A stretch of DNA of 64,000 nucleotides, taken from assembly GCF_018691265.1 (NCBI RefSeq), contig NW_024881313.1, positions 8,833,501-8,897,500 on the forward strand, in the 5' to 3' direction. This document shows, one piece after another, positions 51,819 through 64,000 of this stretch. How positions within the stretch are numbered: the first letter of the stretch is position 1; the number at the start of each line of letters is the position of its first letter. This DNA comes from Tyto alba (lineage: Eukaryota; Chordata; Aves; Strigiformes; Tytonidae). The notes under the pieces were generated by a model that was not told the origin of the DNA, did not search any database, and worked only from the letters and a program-made list of their open reading frames with translations. The position numbers and the translations under genes are program-made.

Positions 51819-51871
51819 CTTAGTTTTCAGAATTTCTTTTCTGAAAACACTTAGTTTTCAGAATTTCTTTT
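51819..51871. repeat. 22-bp direct repeat forming a hairpin
   Basis: The 22-bp unit beginning CTTAGTTTTCAGAATTTC occurs at 51819-51840 and again at 51850-51871, a 31-bp period. Between the copies, CTGAAAAC (51841-51848) is complementary to GTTTTCAG (51823-51830). Probably a recent local duplication. Confidence 0.8.
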
Positions 51872-54800
51872 AAATTCTCAAATTTAATGCCTGGAAATGA
51901 AGCTAGCAAATGCTGATCTAAGTAATGTGATAATATCTCAATATTCAGTGTATGCCTGTATGAATAAGCACTTTCAGTCCTATTCCGCTCCAGACCAAAG
52001 GTGTTTTCCTTAAAAAGCAGGAACTGCAGTATCAGAATCGAATCACTGTGCTGATCAGGTAGTCTAGTATTTTTCCAGTAGAGCAAGTAATACCACATTT
52101 ACTCTCCTACTGCAGATACTGTTTTCAAAGACATATATTTAACAGTTGGTGTAAGTCAGTCTGAAGAAAATGAGGCTACAGACCTTATGACACAGTATTT
52201 TATAAACGAACTACATCCTTAATTATTTTAAAGGCAGTATTTTTCAAAGCTGCCTGGCTGGCACCACTGTGGGTGCAGAGCCCTGCTGCGGGTCCTCTGC
52301 CTTGGTGGGTGCCTTTGCCTTTGGCATGTGCAAAGGTGACGGTGGCCAGTCCTCTCCCCAGTTGCAGAATTACATTTGTGCTGTTTCTTGGCTACTGGTT
52401 CTTGCTGTGACTGATCTTTCCCCTGGAATGTTAATAAAAGAGATAAGCAACATGTATGGCTCTTTGCACAGTTCGCATAAAACCAGAAATCTGTCATCTT
52501 AACTTGTTGTCTTGAAGGACCTCACTTACAGTCAGCTGATTGCTGACATTCAAATGCCACCTGAAATGGCACTTTTGCTATACCATCATAATGCCACATT
52601 AATTATGAAGTCTGAAGTTGCTTCCCTGACCTATTTTTTCAGCTTTAAGAGAAGAGAAGAGCAGGCTGTATGGAAGTTGTATAGACATATAACCAAACTA
52701 AGGATAAACTTACTTTTCCAAAGTATATGAGTAGCTAAATGCAGTATGATCCAGAAAAAACTAGGTAAATTCCATTTACTTAACTGACCTCTGAATATGT
52801 TAGTGCATTGTGTTGTATTTTTACCTCATGCATTTTTTTTGCACCAGTACAAATAATTATATGACTGTAGGTTACAATACATCATCTTAAGTGAACTGAG
52901 CTTGTACCTATTACAAGCAGCTGACTGATGTTCTCTTACAATGTTACCCTGCAATAAGGAAAAGCTGAAAAAGAAAACCTACTCATGAAAAATCTCTTTC
53001 AGTGTGTACTTTGTTAATGGACTCCAGAAAACAGTTAGAAATAATACTGAGGGTGCTAATTACTTCTTATTGGTCAAACAAAGAAAAAAGAAAATTCCCA
53101 AGATTTTGGAAACTGGACCCTTCCAGTACTCAGAGGTGACTGATTTTGTCTAACATTGTTTCTGAAAACTGAGATAGCCTTCTGCAGTTCATAGATTGTT
53201 GAAGGTGCTAGGTAATGAGCTGCCTGAAAGTACCCTCACTGCTGAGGGGATCCAGCATGATAATCTAAAATGCATTTAAAATAACTTAGTAAATGTACAA
53301 AATCTTGCTTTGAAAAAGAACCAGCTGAGCTAACTGTTCATTGCAGATACTACTTTGAATTAAAAAAAAAAAAAAAATCCCCTTCTTACAGTTTTGGGTG
53401 ATCATGCATTTGGATGAGGTGATACAATGAGCCACTGACACAGCATGGAACAGAACAGAACGTTGCCCAGGTTCCATGTTTGATGAATTGATGCCATGTT
53501 GGAGGCTGTTAATGCTCTCGAGTGTTTTGGGTGACAGGAAAAACCAGTCACACCATGCCTGCAAGGTCGGAGTTGCACAGTTAACCTCATGCTTGCTCAC
53601 GTAGGTACAGCTGGTTGTGTGCAGCTACAGCAGGAGGAGGCTCACATACACTGTTTCCTTCTCAAGGCTAGGTCAAATAGCTGAAGGGTAGATATATATC
53701 TGCCGTTATTTATCTGCTGGGAGTTGAACTGAACCAACTGACTCATTTCGCAGAGGTCATTACTAGTGTTTTGCAGCTGTCTCAGTTACATCACTGAAAG
53801 GAAGACTTTAGACTCTCAACCATGAAGTGCTTGTAAAGTAATGCATTAACTCCTATTAAACTCAGTGCTTGTTCTTCCTTTTACATGATTTGCCTGGTGA
53901 AACAGCAAAATAAAAGTGTATGCCTGGCGACAGACCTATAGCACTAAGCATTAATGCTGAAAATTTGAGGAGAGCTGCCAACTAATTAACACATAGAAGC
54001 AGCTTAACTTTCCTGCTGAGTTACAGCTGCATAGGGACTATTCAGGGAGCTGGTTGTGAGCACAGTGGTGTTCTGTGACTTTTTCTAAACTTCTGATATG
54101 TGAGCAAGTGACAAACTGGAAGAAGAAAAACATTCAAATAAATACTTTTAAAGGACCTCAGGAGTTACTCAGAAGCACCCGTTCCTGTGAATGTTAATAT
54201 ATGATTAAAAAAAAAAAAGCCCTGCATGGAAACCCTCTAAATGTGTTTAATGCAGAAGGGATGATTTAACAGAGATTTTAATCTCTAATATTTATGATTA
54301 TAACACCTTCCAAGAGTCAGATTTATCCCATCTCCTATTTCCTCACCTGAGGTTCAGATTTTCAGAAGTAGCCAAACTGGTAAGTGTTTTTGAAAACATA
54401 ATCTGAAAGGCCTCTTGGTCATTCAGAAACCCGGTGCATGATTTATTCTCTGAGCAAGGCTGGAGTTTGTCATGTGGGAAATCTGGGACACACGTATGAA
54501 TGGATCTTTCTTTTCTGTGATGCACCAATTAGACATGAATCATGGCCTTCATAAGCCGTTGCAAGAGCTCGTGCACCAACTCCCTAGGTACTGGGTGCCT
54601 GTCAGACCTGCCCTGGCACTCTGGCCTCTTCAGGTCTCACCTACAGCAGCCTCTGGCAATAGCTCTGTTTCATAGCTAGACCACAGACCACTTAAAAACT
54701 GTTCCTCATGCACACAGGCCCTTTATCCTGTGCAAGTGAGGAGGAGCTTTATAGCAAGCAGAACCTGTCACTGACCTTTACAACAGGGAGAAGACTTCTG

Positions 54801-55900
54801 CGGGGAGCCAGGCACTGGCCTTTCGTGGGCAACCATTGGGTTTTCACTTGGACTGAGTAGTGCTACAGCTAGTTCTTATTTTAGCTTTCCATTGCCTTTT
54901 CCGTCTCTGTGGGCTGGTGCTGGGGACAGACTATGGCAGCTGCTGGCTGCATCCACCGTGTCCACAGCCTGTGGACAAGCTGCAGGGGTTTCCAGGAAAA
55001 GTAACCCACCAAGCATGCTGGAGAAACAGCACAGGCAGACAGCAGGGGCTGACGCTTTCCTTTGCCATCAAAACAGAATCAGCTTTTCCTTTATGCCTTT
55101 CTCTTTCTAATCAGCCTTGCGAATTGTTGACTAACCGACCAAACTAATGTTAGAGATCAGACTGTGTTTCAGAGCGTTTTACTGAACCATCAGTCTTGCT
55201 GCATGCTTTAGTGAGAAACCCTTGGGCTGGCACATCTGCCCTCCCTGTCAGTGTATGATCCTCCGTGGGAAGCACTGGGTGTTACATCCCACGTTATTAG
55301 CTCTTCAGGTTGAGAAAAACGAGGCTCTAACTTCAGTTCCCTTATTTACACATTGTTTTCTCAGTAAAGATCAGCAAACTTTTACTACATTGGCTACTGC
55401 TTTAAGTTTTAGTAATCAATAACCAAAAGGCTACAAACAAAGCAAGTATTTATGTATTATTATTATTACAACTCAAGCTCTGTAACTGAACATTCAGAAA
55501 TGAGTAGAAGTTTCTGCTGCCCCAGAAGTTAATTTTTTTTTTCTCCCCCTTCAGTAATTTCCTCACAGGAAACGTGTGTAAAGCATAAACACTTTAAGTC
55601 AGGCTTCAGACACACGGTAGTTTTTTCTCTTCCCCTCATGCTGGATCTTTATTTTATGTGGTTATATCACCATTCAGAGCTTTAAAAATATAAAGTGATA
55701 TACGTATGTAATGCATTTCATGGCTTTAATTTCTCCAGTCTTTTTGAAAAATTGTTCTCCTGTTCAAGATGACAAAACATGTCAAGGGAAACCCAGAAGA
55801 GCTCTTAAAGTAGACTTAAAAACATAACACTTTTTCAGACAGAGGTCTGCAACAACTATAGGAGAAAATGCCAATGAGCTTTCATTCATTAGCATAGAAC
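51872..55900. other. Intergenic, no gene recognised
   Basis: AT-rich with A runs near 53362 and 54209. Short open frames at 54860-55147 have no family resemblance. Confidence 0.7.
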
Positions 55901-55913
55901 TGATGGTCTAATA

Positions 55914-56275
55914 TTGCCACCTAGTGAATAAGAAAGAATTAGCAAACTTATATAATCTACTAAATGAATATACAGCTTCTACAAATATACCATAAAGTAT
56001 AAAAGAGTAGCTTTAAGAAGTAAATATATTTTCATTGGATTTCAAGCGAGAAATGCTTGGACTTTAAATAACAGACCGTATGGCACTGTGAAAATGTTGT
56101 GTATTTGGCAAAGTATTGCCACAAGGTGGTATATATCACATCACGGACCTTTTTTTCAGATATTTAATTTCTCATAAAGCCAGTGAGAGTCATTTTTTAT
56201 GACCTCTTTGAAAAGTTTCCCATTCTGTGTCTGTATAAACTTGTTTTGTGCTCAAGCATATACACAAGGTGGCAC
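55914..56275. promoter_or_regulatory. Cluster of three CTCF-like motifs
   Basis: TTCACTAGGTGGCAA on the minus strand (55914-55928), CCACAAGGTGGTA on the plus strand (56119-56131) and ACACAAGGTGGCAC on the plus strand (56262-56275) each match the CTCF core with about one mismatch. A CACGTG E-box lies at 56273-56278, overlapping the third. The first is divergent to the other two. Confidence 0.45.
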
Positions 56276-56820
56276 GTGTGCTTAATGCTGTTTCTGAGTG
56301 ACATTTTCACTGGCAGGGTTTAAGGATATGACAACAGGAAATCAAGTGCAGCTGGGCTTTTTTTGGGTGTTGTTTTGTTTTTAAGAAAAAGGAACTTTGA
56401 AATTTCATTTTTTGATTCAAAATATTAATCATTATCATTATAATCTATAATTTCCATGGTGATCTGGGGGGACTGCTATCTGTTCCTTGAGAGGTTGTTT
56501 TTAACATGATGAAATCCTCAGTGACTACTAATGACATGCTCAGCTGATAGGGTAAACAGAAAGTGAGGTTTTCTATTGTAGCCCCATAGTAAAACTTTGC
56601 ACAGAGATGTGCACTGTGAAGTGTTATGTCTTACACACATACAGAAGATATATCCAGGATATTCAGTGTTTTGCCTTTCTTGTTTATCACAACTTGGGTG
56701 AATGCAAACAGTTTTTTGAGGGTACTTGCTTTAAAACATGCACACAAAAAAAGGGAGCGATTCAAGTAATGTGGAAGGAAAAGCAAGGGGAAAAAAATAT
56801 TTTCTATCTGGCTGAAGTGT

Positions 56821-56860
56821 TTTTTGTTTTGGTTTGGTTTGGTTTTTTTTTTTTTTTTTT
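56821..56860. repeat. (GGTTT)n and T18 run
   Basis: Three GGTTT units grading into a T18 homopolymer. Confidence 0.85.
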
Positions 56861-57257
56861 CTTCTATTTAAGCCATCTGAAACACACATTTGAGATCAAA
56901 ATAGTTACTGGAAACAAGAACACTTACCATCAATAACCATGACGTGTCACACTGCCTGCTTCCTCCTTTGATGTATTTGTCTTTTGCAAGGAGAGGGATT
57001 CTTAAAGAGGAATTTTTTCTTTGTACTTTTATTTCATTTGTTTGAATTACTTAGGAAAAAAAAATCTCTATTCCTTTCTTTCAGTTTTTGTTGGTTTGGG
57101 TAGTAATCGCCATCATTCCCCTTCTTACACCATTGTTTGTACGCTAGGGGCTCCCTGCCTGTAGCTGAGTGAAATAAAAGCTCCATTGTGGCCCAGCACA
57201 TGCTGACTGGACCCTCTTGTGGGATGGCTCTGATTTAGTTGTATATTATTATTGTTC

Positions 57258-57275
57258 TTTTTTTTTTTTTTTTTT
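57258..57275. repeat. Poly-T run (T18)
   Basis: A T18 homopolymer after ATTATTATTGTTC. Confidence 0.85.
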
Positions 57276-58810
57276 CCCTCCCCTGCTTTGAATGGATCCC
57301 TTTGGTTAGTTTTACTGGGACATGAAGTTCTTTGATTGTTCTGGTTGGCAGGTCTTTCTCAGCCAGAAACAACGATGCAGACCCTGTCCCAAGTGCCACA
57401 ACAAGCACTTCCAATCTGGATGAACCCCTTCTTGAATGGGGCCATGACAAATTGTTGTAGAAAGGAAATGCAATTAGGGAAACGTCAGCCTGAACGCTTG
57501 GATGCAAGACTTCAGGAAAACCAACTAACAGCAGATGCAGTCTATTGTTGACCTCCAAGGTCAAAAACTTGCACATTTAAGAGAAAAATGCTTTAGTGAC
57601 TAGTAGAGCCCTTTAAGTAACGTCCTTTCCCAGCCCAGGAGAGTGGCTGTTTCAGCTTCATCAGAAAACTGCCTCTGAATTGTATTGTAGCCCTGATAAC
57701 TAACCCATTCAAAGTAGAAACAAATTCTAAAGCTTTCAAAACTGTCTCTGATCTTTTATCTTTATCCATACTGAGTTGTGAGTGAAAGTATGTGTACACT
57801 CTGGGTGTGTTAAGAATAGGGATGAAATAAGTGTGCTGGTGGGTATTTTTTTCCAAGAGGCCATTCTGTTTGATGCACTAAATCATACTCTTATGAGGTT
57901 AAGTTTCAGATATAAATACAAAAAGTGAGAATTTAGAGTTCAGGTGTCTGATTGTTACCTTAGTAATACTCCTTTGTAAATAACATGCATTTGTTTTGAT
58001 AGCGGGATCTTTCATGACATGATCATGTAACACTGACTAGAATGACCTACTAATATATTTTATGGGTATGCTCATCATATAATTTTTCATCTTCAGTGTG
58101 TGTGTGTTTAGGGTGTAACGGGAAGATAGTGGGCTACAAAGTCTTAAGATGTATTAGTTTCACAATGAATGTAACATTTTTCTTTAATCTTTATAAAAGC
58201 TTTACTATAATCTGAGGTTCTTGTGCCCAGACAATGCCAGAAAAAAATCAAAGTAGGAAATGTTGAGGATCCCAGGCTGGGGTAAGGTTTTAGCACTCAC
58301 TGTTTACAGGCACAGCGCAGAACAGGCAGCTCCAAGGGGATGGAGATAGGTACCTTTCAAACCTGTTCTTTCTGAGAGCCAACACAGGCCTTGGCATGGG
58401 ATCACACAACTCAGATGCTCAGAAAGGTCAGATTTATTTGGCTGCATGGTCAGAGAAAAGACATTTACTTCTACATTGGTGAGTCAAGACATTGATTTTC
58501 CAGGTGTTGCTGAGTTAATGATAGTTTCCTGGGGCTGGAGAAGCAATCTTTTGTGTCACATCCCAGTTTTAAACACCCCTCCTATGCTCCCATTTGCATC
58601 TTTTATACGTTTCCAACCTACAAACAGTCAAGAGAAGTAGTGTTTGAGCAGCTTCCCACCATGGCTGCATAAAGAAGACCACTTTTGCTTTCTGTGCCCT
58701 GTGTCTTTCAATTTCTGTTTGATTAGCTGTGTGCTGGCTGTCTTTTTGGGAGGCAGAGGAGAAAAATTCTCAATAATCTTTCAAGGCCATTTGATTTTTG
58801 CCCTTTCCAG

Positions 58811-58838
58811 CTGAGATATCTATCTTCGATATCTCCAG
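58811..58838. repeat. Inverted repeat with GATA-type cores
   Basis: GAGATATC at 58813-58820 and GATATCTC at 58828-58835 are exact inverted copies with a 7-bp spacer. Outer CTG/CAG pairing extends the stem with one bulged base. Confidence 0.65.
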
Positions 58839-59430
58839 TCAGATTGGAACTGGTGACTGAAGTCATTCTTTGCTATGAAAAATATATTGAGGGTCATGTA
58901 TGTTCATCACTAGTTTCAGGCTACTGTAGGCAGCTTGTTTCAGTACAATTCAGAGGGCCAAAATCAGAAGCCTAAATTTTTAAATGCAATGCAGGTGGAT
59001 AGAGATATTGACTATGCATAACCACAAATCACTTATGTTGATGTGACTGCAAGGAAAATTTGTCTTACTTTATTAACTTTGACAATTTTGACTTGTACGC
59101 TAGCTACAGCTGAAATTTCTGTGTGCCTTTCTTGTTTATATGCAGTCTGTGATGTTTTTCTGGTGAAGGAACGGGATTGTTTTTGTTGTATTGCATTTAC
59201 TTGTTTGCTCTGCAGAAGATGGTGTTAACGGTGGAACTATGTATAGTTTAGACTGACTTTCCTGAGCTGCTCCTAGCAAGTAGTGTTTATGCTTTGGTGT
59301 CCAGTAAGTGCTTTTATACATGACATTTGTAACATTTCTCAGTGACTCTTGCTAAAAGACTCTCGAGAGATATTCCCACTGTACCAGGACTTTCCGAGAA
59401 ATGCCAGGAACATCAGGCACTAGCTGTCTG

Positions 59431-59460
59431 GCTGATGCCATGTCCCTGCTGATGCCACGT
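59431..59460. repeat. Short tandem direct repeat
   Basis: GCTGATGCCATGT (59431-59443) and GCTGATGCCACGT (59448-59460), period 17 bp with one mismatch. Confidence 0.7.
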
Positions 59461-62400
59461 CTGTGCATGCCTACACCAGCTGATGGCTGAAAGATGACTC
59501 CTTTTCCACTGCTAGATGGCATTGTGTCTCAAGGTAGGAAATGCTGCATGACTCTGCTCAGTTTTATCAACACATCTTTTCATTTTGTTCTACCAGCTGA
59601 TATTTTTCTGACTGGAACTTATATTTTTTTTGTATTCTGACACAAAATACCTATTCAGTTAAATGAGGTGTGTTATTACTATGCCTCACAATGTGGGGGA
59701 TACCATATCTTGGATGTTTTATTTATAATCACTGCTTTTTAGATGTAACTTGCAGCCTTAGGCTTGAAGTTTGGCTCTCTAATGATGTGCTAATGGGTAG
59801 AGTTGTACTTTTGGAAAGTTTCCATTCTGTTGCAGAACAATTCAAAAAATGCTTGAGAAGTTTACTGGGTGGAAAAGATGGCTTGGACTCTAGAACACGT
59901 ACCTTCAAAGTGAAGTCACCCATTCACACATCTCATAAGCTGTTGTAAGCTAATATAAAAACACATCTAGTTCCAATCTAACCTCACTTCATTGGAGGCT
60001 GGAGTGGGGAGAGAAAGAAAAAGTTACACAAGGAGCAAAGGAGAAATTTATGCCTTCAACTGACAGAGGCTTGGCACAGTAGGCTAACTTCAAAGTGTAC
60101 TAATACTCTCCAGAGATCAGTAAACATGATTAATATATAGTCTGTGGGATACTATTTTGTGTGTGTATGAAGTTACATAGACTTCTAAAAACAAAAACAA
60201 CTTTTATATTTAATGTCTAATGCATTCCATCTGGTGCAGTGTGTATCAATATGTTCCTATTAAGGGCCAAATTAGGGACATAGTGCACATGCTGAGTAGT
60301 AAGTTAGTCTGCAAATAGTACAATAGTGCTGTTCTAATGAGGAAATCACCAGCATGTGAGTTTAAATCTCCCATATCAGTATGTTCAGAAAAGTAGCAAC
60401 ATGCTGCTTTGAGTTTTCTTTTCTGTGCTGTACCTATTGGCCTCCTTTAGCAGGCACCCTGGGGAACCATGAAGCTCTGATAGTAATCTTTATTCTGTGG
60501 TGGGTCTGCTCTGTGTCAGACTACGTGGTTTGTGCTACTCATGCCAGTGTGGCTTTACTGGAAATTCTTTCCCAGAAGCCACTCTTCCTTTGTGCATCTT
60601 AATTTAGCTTAATGGGTGATACATCTTCTCATCAGCAGATGTTGTGAGCCTAGAGCAGTGTACTGATGGGTCTTGTGTCTCAACTGGTAATCATGCTCTG
60701 ATTCAGGTGTCCTGAGTCATCTGTTCATATGCCTTTGCTTTCTTTAAATGTCAGAATTTTGGGGGTTTGTGCATTTGTATTTTGTAGACTTTGAAGAGTC
60801 TCCTTTGGGTATTTGTTACAAGTGGGCAGGTAAACTCCAGTCCTTGTCCCATCTAGCAAACAGTATAATCTGTGCAGTTCTGTTATAGCTGGTCATTCAG
60901 CTGGTACAGAAACCTGGGGTTTGTAAATGGCCATGTCATTTTCCTTTTAAAATTGTGGGGGAGGGCAGTACGTTTCATTTATTTTCTTCCTTCCTGCATT
61001 TCTCTCTGAAATTATTCCTACGAAAGCTATATGCTGTTAAATTACAAAGTTTCCCTGTTCCTCTTCCTCTTCTCTGCAGCTGTTGAACAGTTGGCAGCCA
61101 GCTGTGGCTTAAAAGGAGAACTTTGAGGGTGTTTGGGATTTTCTGCTGGCATTGCTGCCAGCCCTGCCTGCAGCCCCACTCGGTTTTGCCGGGCTTTGTG
61201 CAGCACGTGTGCTCTCTCTCTGCCCTCTCTGCTGCAATTGCTGTGAGCCTGGAGAACACAGCCTTTTCATACTGTTGTATTAACTACCTTGGCCAGCCTG
61301 TGTCAGCTGTCCTTTTGTCCACAGGCATTGCCTGGCATCATTTGGAAGTGAATGCAGTGAGGGGTACCTTAATTTTCTTTATTCAACTTACTCCTCCTTT
61401 GGAACAAGCAGGAATCAAACGTGTGACACAAATTTTGAAACCCAGTGAAATACTGTGGATTTCAACCTGAAGTCCACAAAATACTTGTATGCAATGTGCA
61501 AAGAATTACTTGGTTATGTAGTATGGGTTCTCCTCTTCATCTGAAAAAGCAAGGTAAATTTTCATCTTTCCTGATAGGAATGTGGTGCAACAAATGTCTA
61601 TATCAGTGGTAAAGACAGGATCATCTACCTTCTGGGACTATTATTTAAAACAAAGTATTTTGAGGTGTAAACCTACTGCTATGGTTGTGGGTGTTCAAGA
61701 GAGGCAGAGCAGGTGGTTTTTATGAGGGCCTGAGACTGTTCTTCACCTGTACATCACTCTGTTGGGCCAGATGGTCAGGGTGGCAAGACTGGGATTGAAA
61801 GGAACATGGTCTTTTGTGGCCACATCTTGCCATAGCAAAAGAGATACAGCTCTCTGAACTTCAGTTGTCCACTTAGAAATGGGCCATGGGCATCCTGGGG
61901 GTCGGAGCTCTCACATTCTGATTTTTATACCAACATTACCAAGGGAAGACATCCAGGGCTGATTTTGTGGAGGAAGACCTTTCTTCATCAGGCTGAAGAG
62001 TGGCATTGCTGTGGAGCATGGCTTTCTTGCAAGATGGAGTGAAATGACTTAGGGTGTTTCCAATGCTGTGGAGTTAATGTTATTTCTGAGGATTGAACTG
62101 ATGTTAGTGAGGTATTATGTTGGGGTTTTTATTTCTGATCCATAGCATGAAGTTAGAATAACAAAAGCACTAAGTATTTGCAAGGGTTTGGGTTTGGTAC
62201 AATTGACTTCACTTTGATCCAATTGTTGAAATTTGTAACTACATTTTTAAAATGTATTTTTATTATGCTTTAGTTTGACCATGGATCAGAATAATAAAAC
62301 CATGTTATACAATGTTCTTAGGAGCATGTCTGTGCTGAAAATCTGTTTAAGATCTATTCAGTATGCTGAAATCTTGTGAAAGTTAGGTGCTTTACTCAAT

Positions 62401-62539
62401 AGCAACAGACAATTAACTCAGAAACTTTTGCGTTGCTTGGGATTACAACAACAGAATGCATCAGGCTTTGACTCAATATACTGTGTGACCAATGTGTGCA
62501 GAATGTGAATATATAGGGTTTTCTCTGGGGACACTGAGC

Positions 62540-62790
62540 TCTGTGATGGAAATATTAATAATTTCTAAAGGCTGATGCAATTAATATTCCATTAAAATCA
62601 ACGCGATTATGCATACAATATTTGTGTGATCAATATCTTCTTGTTTGATGGAATTCTTCTGAGGATGAAATTAAAAGCTTCGGGGCTCTATTGGAAGGGG
62701 ATAAAGCAGGCAGTGAAGTTCTCCACAAATGTCAGGAAACTTTTAGATTGAAATCCATTCCCCTTTGCCATCTGCTATACTAATCTTGAT
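62540..62790. promoter_or_regulatory. Possible conserved enhancer-like block C
   Basis: A simple-repeat-free segment with TGCAATTAAT (62576), an octamer-like GATTATGCATA (62605), a further AATTAAAAG and a CACAAATG site. The texture resembles deeply conserved non-coding elements, but conservation cannot be tested here. Confidence 0.3.
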
Positions 62791-64000
62791 TTGAAATGCC
62801 TTAAACCGTCCCAGGTTGCAAAGTGTTATTTAAATATTAAGATGTTTTCATTAAAGGTTCCCCCCTCTGGATTTCACAGTACTCAATCAAAGAGAAATAC
62901 CACAAAGAACTAAATATTTTGGAAGCTATTTCTCCTCTGGGAGAGAGACATTTACAGAAATTCCGGACATGAGAATGTCAAATGTTACTCACCCTCTCTG
63001 TGGCTTTTTTTTCCCTTTTTGAAGTATGTTTGCTTCCACTTGGTAGCTGAGGGTGTCACTGCTTGTTATTTGATATGTGGAACTGGGGCACACAAAAGGA
63101 TGGCTAATCCCATTTACTGGAATTTTACAGTTTTCATCAAGGCCACAGTTTCCATTTCAAGCTTTATAGTAAAAGCAAAACACCAACTGGCAAACTGACT
63201 TCTGTTATAGTTGTAGTAAATTAATATTGGTTTGCTATTACAGTAAAAGGGTCCTTTCTGAAGACTGCTTCTAGAATTGAAAAGAAATTTGCAAGTAAGT
63301 ATTTTATGAGGGGGAGTTTATCATAATTATATATACAGTACAGAAGGCTCCCTGTCCTTTGCTGAGCAATACCAGCCAGCATATTGTGTCCTTTTGCAAA
63401 CACACATGGTCTCTCTCTTTCTCTTGTGTCTCAATCTCCCTCTTTTTCTTTCTAATTTTGTGGTTTCAAGACCAGTGGTTTACATCTAGGCTGATATAAA
63501 CTTCTTGTTATAGCCATGTGACTCTCATAGTTATCAATAAAAAAATACATGCATTCCTTGTGTCTTGAATAATTTTGTTTAACATTCAGCAGATCTCGAG
63601 GAAAAAAAGAAAATCTCATAGTCACTGTTTTAAGCTGCCCTTTGCAAAAGCCTTTCCATCTTTCAATTTCTCTAATGTTTCTACTGCAGTGGCGTTTCTA
63701 GACTCTCAGTGAGGGCAGCTATTGCAAGTCTTCAAAGAATGGTCTCAGATTATTCTGACAAATCTGGTTACCACTTTTTTTAAAAAAGAAAATAAAATAC
63801 CAAGATAACCATCTGCTTGCATTCCAGCTCTAAGCCCCTTTCATTTAAATCACTGTGCTGGTCCTTCCTCACTAGTTTCACATCATTCCTGCTGCTTCTC
63901 CTTCCTTCCCTTTTTGTTTCTGTGAGTTCCAGTCAGTATATGATATGTTTCTTTCCATCTTACACTCTCCATAATACACCTATTATACCCAACCTTGTAA

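Larger units (their letters stand above)
56300..64000. other. Intergenic, no gene recognised
   Basis: No exon set, RNA gene or transposon is recognised to the end of the window. Contents noted are homopolymers near 56.85 and 57.26 kb, an inverted repeat at 58811-58838, a short direct repeat at 59431-59460 and block C at 62540-62790. Confidence 0.65.

Noticed and set aside
1..64000. CRISPR arrays, prokaryotic operons, integrated viruses or a second protein-coding gene
   Set aside because: No regularly spaced repeats, ribosome-binding-site-led operons, LTR pairs or viral coding domains were visible; all recognisable coding exons belong to SNX13.

Overview
This window is vertebrate nuclear DNA, most likely avian. 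It is AT-rich, carries spliced exons with GT...AG borders and long introns, and contains two CR1-type LINE copies that end in the ATTCTATG-like 3' tail typical of birds and other sauropsids. The introns are compact for a vertebrate: 20 introns fit in 33 kb. Species cannot be fixed from the sequence; turtles and crocodilians also carry CR1.

Bases 1-32979 hold the last 21 coding exons of one plus-strand gene, recognised exon by exon as sorting nexin 13 (SNX13, also called RGS-PX1). The exons join in frame to 799 residues and a TGA stop. By recollection of the 968-residue human protein this corresponds to about residue 170 to the end, with no net insertion or loss. The N-terminal membrane segment and the start of the PXA domain lie upstream of the window. 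Domain order here is: rest of PXA (exons 1-5), RGS (exons 7-10), linker (11-12), PX (13-15), second linker (16-17), and sorting-nexin C-terminal domain (18-21). The intron between exons 7 and 8 carries a CR1 copy in the same orientation, decayed by frameshifts and internal deletions.

From 32980 to about 38.4 kb lies the probable long 3' UTR of SNX13, with several AATAAA signals. The most distal convincing one is at 38357-38362. It contains a perfect 12-bp stem-loop at 34900-34936.

From about 38.4 kb to 64 kb I find no exon of a recognisable protein-coding gene. In human the SNX13 3' end faces AHR across a large gene-free interval, and this stretch is most simply the avian counterpart. It holds one short CR1 3' fragment (47287-47732), homopolymer runs, and several blocks that look like cis-regulatory DNA: groups of CTCF-like motifs near 38.7 kb and 55.9-56.3 kb, a palindrome-dense block near 49.6 kb, and homeobox- and octamer-rich blocks near 44.0, 46.0 and 62.6 kb.

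I found no CRISPR array, prokaryotic system, provirus, recognised structural RNA gene or second protein-coding gene. The most interesting items are non-coding and are listed as findings, with the uncertainty stated.
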